Origin: Angiostrongylus vasorum
Taxonomy: Eukaryota; Nematoda; Chromadorea; Rhabditida; Metastrongylidae
Assembly (NCBI GenBank): GCA_018806985.1
Contig: JADANN010000188.1
Coordinates: 372,001-436,000 of the forward strand
DNA length: 64,000 nt
Direction of reading: 5' to 3'
Within the stretch, counting starts at the first letter, position 1; every line of letters begins with the position of its first letter. A program made the translations under genes and the position numbers. Below are positions 60,201 to 64,000 of the stretch, piece by piece. The notes beneath the pieces are model-generated. The model was not told where the DNA came from. It made no database searches and saw only the letters and a list, made by a program, of their open reading frames with translations.

Positions 60201-63200
60201 AATCACAGATTTGAATAACTGACTGGTAGCCAAACAGTTCCAAATTTTGTACTGCCTGAGCACCTGTATACCGACTTTCTTGCGGTAGTGCAAGCGAATG
60301 ATATTATTGGTTAGGGAAACGACCTCTCTCTTCATCGCCTAGCGAAGATGGAGTTTCACCGACGAGCTATAGAGGGCGCTCTTCATCAAGGCAAATTGAC
60401 AAAGCCAATTTTTATGAGGCAAGAAGCCTGCGCTCTCCAGTCCAGAGGCGCATTAGGTGTGGCATCGTCATGTGTTTGGACGAACAAAGAAGGACCACTG
60501 AATGCTGTGTCGATTTCTCACCCATGTTTATGAACATAAATCCGCATTTTCGTAGACAAACTGCACAAGTGCTGCTTTGAAGTGGAGATTGCAAGCCTTA
60601 TGATAGTCATTGCTTTATACATATGAATATCCGATACCTTTAAAATGAACTACCTGGGGTTTACCAATTTTCCTCAGTCCCTAGTGATGCCAGATTTTCT
60701 TCTATCAGCCTCCTAGTTTTTTTCACCGAGGAGCTAACCTAACCTGAAGATTTTTTCTCAACTGTTTCGTGGAATGAAGCAAAGAAATTTTCAATACATC
60801 CTATCCACGTCAATGGAAAAATTTAAGTATATTGTAAGAGGAAAGGTATTGTAGCAATTCGTGTTACAGATGTAAAGTATGTCTTATGAACACAAGACCA
60901 AGAAACACAACAGAAGTGGCACCGTCCCTAGCAAAACTTAGAAAGTTTCAACCGTTTTTTAAAAAGTAGCCTAAACACATGCATTGTATTGATACGAGGA
61001 ACCAGGGAGCGATTGAATAGCTGTCATTCGTTCACCACTTTGGATGGAATGCTGCGATCGCAAAAAAAATTGTCTATCCCATTCATTTTTAAAAAATCCA
61101 GTAATCGGGCTTCGAAATTTTCGAAAAATCCCGCATGTTTATTGAGAAGGGTAAATTTAGAGAGCAAACAATTGCAACAATGAGGGGAAATCATGAAAAT
61201 AATTTGTGGTAGAAAAAACTCGTAAAAATGGATGTGTGACGTGTAGGCAAAGACGGGCGATCCGACAGCTGAAGAGGCCCACACGTACGCCCATCAGAAG
61301 ATGACTTCCTCTGCCAACCGCTGATGGTTCGCTGCGGAAAGCGTGAGCGGAATGCGAGGCTAACGCAAACGGAATGGGCGGCGAACAGCCATTAGGGGAA
61401 TCTGCCAGCATCGATTACCAACGAATATCATATGCATTTCGAACAAGTGCCATCGCCGTCACTTTCCCTGCTTAAACAATCAAGCAAGCCAATATGCTTG
61501 CTTCCATGCTTTTCAACGACAGCAAGAAAAAAGGCAATGTTAGCCTTTCATTGGTAGGTTAACATCAGGTTAACAGAAATAAAGCTTTATTCAGCACGTT
61601 CGCCTTCCTCTGAGCCGAATTCAACCAAATCAATCGTCTACAGTTCGCCCTTCTAGCTACACGAGACGACGATTCAAAACGACAACCGAATAAAGCTTTT
61701 CGTCAACCTCATATCAGCTTTTCAATAAAGGAATGCATGTTTATTAGCTACACCGAGGCTAAAAAAAGTCGGTTTTTGAAATATTAGAAAATGAGCAATT
61801 GCTTGTGCCAGTTAGCGGTAGGTATTATATATAGCTTTCGGTGATTCAACTTTTCATTACGAAGAAATTGAAAGCGATTGTCTTCAATTCTAGAAACAAG
61901 ACCATACAATAATGGTAAATCATGGATCCTCATGAAAAACGAGAACATACATGCATGTTGGTCCAACGTGGCTTAAAAAATTTCATACTCATCTTCGTAA
62001 AAAAAAGGGAAGCCTATTTCATTCAGTACTACTGCTAAGGTTGTAAGTACTATGACTTTTACACCTCAGTTTTTTGCTACAATGGATTAGGAAAAGCTAT
62101 ACAGCTATTATTATTTCTCATCAAAAAGTGTGGAAACCATCTTTTAAAACAGCTTCAGAGTTAGGCACGGAAGTGTAAGCGATGCGTATCTCTTTAATTT
62201 CAAGAATTTTTTGTAAGAACTCTGAAACAAATAAAGTAAACCGCTATTAAGACTCTCATGCTTGACAGAGATAGCAAAGCTTAATTCCTGATCGGGGCGT
62301 AGGTGTGCAGTGGTTGTGACACTGTTCAATAGATGCAAGGCCTTGTCTGGAGCTCGCTTCGGGCAAAGCAAGCCTCCATAACACAGAGGCCGAGATATTG
62401 ATGTCAGACTATTATGGAGAGAGATCGCTTTCTACAATCCACAAAAGCTGTTTAGTGCTTGTGATAAAGACCTGGGAACATTCTAGCATAGGAACCTCAT
62501 AATTCCCCCGATGAATTGTCTCGACCACCACATTAGCGGTGAAGTTCAAAAGTGCTTAATTAGCAGCCAGATCGACACAAAAATCCGGAGACCACCCCTG
62601 TAGATGATGGATGCGGTGGAAAGAACCGAATGCAAGAAGTGTTGGGATCTGCAGACTATGTGATATCTGGAAGTGAAAAGAATTTTAAAAAAGAAAAAAT
62701 TTCAACACTCTTAAGAAGAGAAAGGGACGAAGAGAGCCTTTGTGAGGATATTTGGACACGATTTATGAATACGAACCATTTTTCGTCCTACATAACACCG
62801 GGTCCACAAATTTGCAAATCAATCCGGGTTTCGTGTACCACCTGACTTGACGTATTTGTTCCATTTACGAATTATTCTTTACGCCAAAGATAACATAATT
62901 ATCTCTCTAACTTCTAGCCTTAAATAGTTAAATATTCCAAACATCCTAATAAAAAATGATAAGGCTCGTAACGAACAAGGATTTAAGCCAAACATCAAGG
63001 CAAGAAGATGTGAAGGAAGTGGATACCGAGGTAGGCTTAAGTTCCTTCATCACTACTTCCTCGACTCTACTACAAGCTCAACATTCTCCAAGAGTGATCC
63101 TGCTTAACGTTGGTTGTTAATGTTATTGTTAAGATATGAAAGATATGATGATGATGGTATCAGTAAGCAGCGGGTATAAATCAGTATCTCACCCACAGTA

Positions 63201-63460
63201 TCTTTATGAAAATCGGCTACACTTGTTCGAAGGCAGCAAACATTTGCTCACTTTGGCTCATCTCATTTATGATGGTCGTTTCTCACGCAAAGGGGGATAT
63301 GTGTGAATGTCCGTTCCAAATCAAGAATTTTTCGGTTCGTTACTAATCGAATGCAACATAATGAGACAATATGCTAGATTTCTACTTATCATCTGCTAAA
63401 TTCCCTTTGTGAGAAAGTCCATGGCATTCGAAAATTGTGTATTAAGTTCTGATTTTAATA
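57220..63460. other. No gene recognised, 6.2 kb
   Basis: Two GC-richer patches stand out: 57540-57740 (just upstream of the FERM gene, a promoter candidate) and 61250-61410. A tRNA-like SINE head lies at 59515-59578. The remaining open frames are short and AT-driven, with no domain recognised. Confidence 0.4.
59515..59578 (+). repeat. tRNA-like SINE head, third type, copy 2
   Basis: GGTGCAGTTGATAACACGTG (A-box-like) and GGGTGATCGTGGGTTCGAAG (B box GGGTTCGAAG) in tRNA spacing. It parallels the reverse strand of 42688-42765. No SINE body could be traced beyond it. Confidence 0.4.
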
Positions 63461-63462
63461 GT

Positions 63463-63745
63463 AAGGGCGCGTGTAGCGCAATGGTCTGAGGCACCCTGCA
63501 GTACACATAGGATCAATCTCTGGACCCCAGGCCCACCAAACCCTCCATCCCTTCCGCGGTTGACAAATTGGTACCAGACTTATCTGGGAGGATAGCAGCA
63601 CTGGCTCGATACATCGGTAGGCTACCACGAGTCACTGTATAAGCCAGATATGCATTTAATCACCTCCAAACAATGCTTGATGAAGTAAAATGCGTGGCGC
63701 ACCCCCTCGAGGATTGATCAACGCCAAAAGCTTTATCCTTTCTTT
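63463..63745 (+). repeat. tRNA-derived SINE, copy 8 (full length)
   Basis: Head AAGGGCGCGTGTAGCGCAAT (A box TAGCGCAATGG), ATAGGATCAATCTC in the B-box position, body GACAAATTGGTACCAGACTT, GGCTCGATACATCGGTAGGC and tail GCCAAAAGCTTTATCCTTTC. All modules of the family are present in order. Confidence 0.9.
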
Positions 63746-64000
63746 TATTTTTAATATTAATTTTTTGATGGAAATGCGGTTCAACCTTAGTGCTATTGAG
63801 ATATGGCTCATTTGAACTTCTCCTCTTACACTGTCTTCAACGATTTTCCCTACTATTCGCAGGATTCGTTTCGGCTAAAGGAATCGCTGTCGTGCTTGAA
63901 GAATCCGAGTCAGTCACAAGGAAGCAAATCTGCTACCGGTACATAAACGCCGGCATTTTTCTACAGTGACGAGTTAGGAAACTACCTAGCCCAACTATCT

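Noticed and set aside
61250..61410. GC-rich patch, considered as a first exon or promoter
   Set aside because: No start codon plus donor pattern or neighbouring gene supports either; left as unassigned.

Overview
The window looks like nuclear DNA of a parasitic nematode, most likely a strongylid such as a hookworm. It is AT-rich, with short exons, long introns and TTTCAG/TTTTAG-type acceptors just upstream of start codons. The recognisable genes are nematode muscle and matrix genes, and the gaps are full of decayed transposons: RTE-type LINE, Penelope-like, mariner, piggyBac and tRNA-derived SINEs. The species is an inference.

Layout. 1-205: last exon of a PDZ-domain protein. 1-10 kb: transposon graveyard with LINE fragments, two foldback elements (one holding a hammerhead-ribozyme core), a Penelope-like element split by a later insertion, SINEs and a dead mariner. 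10.4-12.5 kb: a GC-rich tandem duplication, then a T-rich stretch. 12580-19274 (+): syndecan (sdn-1), six exons. 23801-28456 (+): the myosin chaperone unc-45, three exons and 961 codons, with two opposed SINEs in intron 2. 28.5-39.7 kb: no gene recognised; a piggyBac remnant and an RTE-type LINE carrying a nested SINE. 39796-42498 (-): an unidentified helical protein in several exons. 42.8-46.6 kb: nothing convincing. 46601-57199 (-): a FERM-domain protein of the FARP/FRMD7 type with a proline-rich tail; its exons are clear, but its frame is broken at several mononucleotide runs. 57.2-64 kb: no gene recognised, one further SINE near the end.

Syndecan, a FERM scaffold and a PDZ protein belong to families that often meet at the membrane cortex: syndecan cytoplasmic tails end in a PDZ ligand (EFYA here). 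UNC-45 folds myosin. Nothing shows co-regulation; the genes lie on both strands with large gaps. The most notable observations are (1) extra single bases in homopolymers through the FERM gene while the neighbouring genes are intact, (2) a tRNA-derived SINE family with about nine copies plus related subfamilies, and (3) hammerhead-like motifs linked to the foldback and Penelope-like elements.
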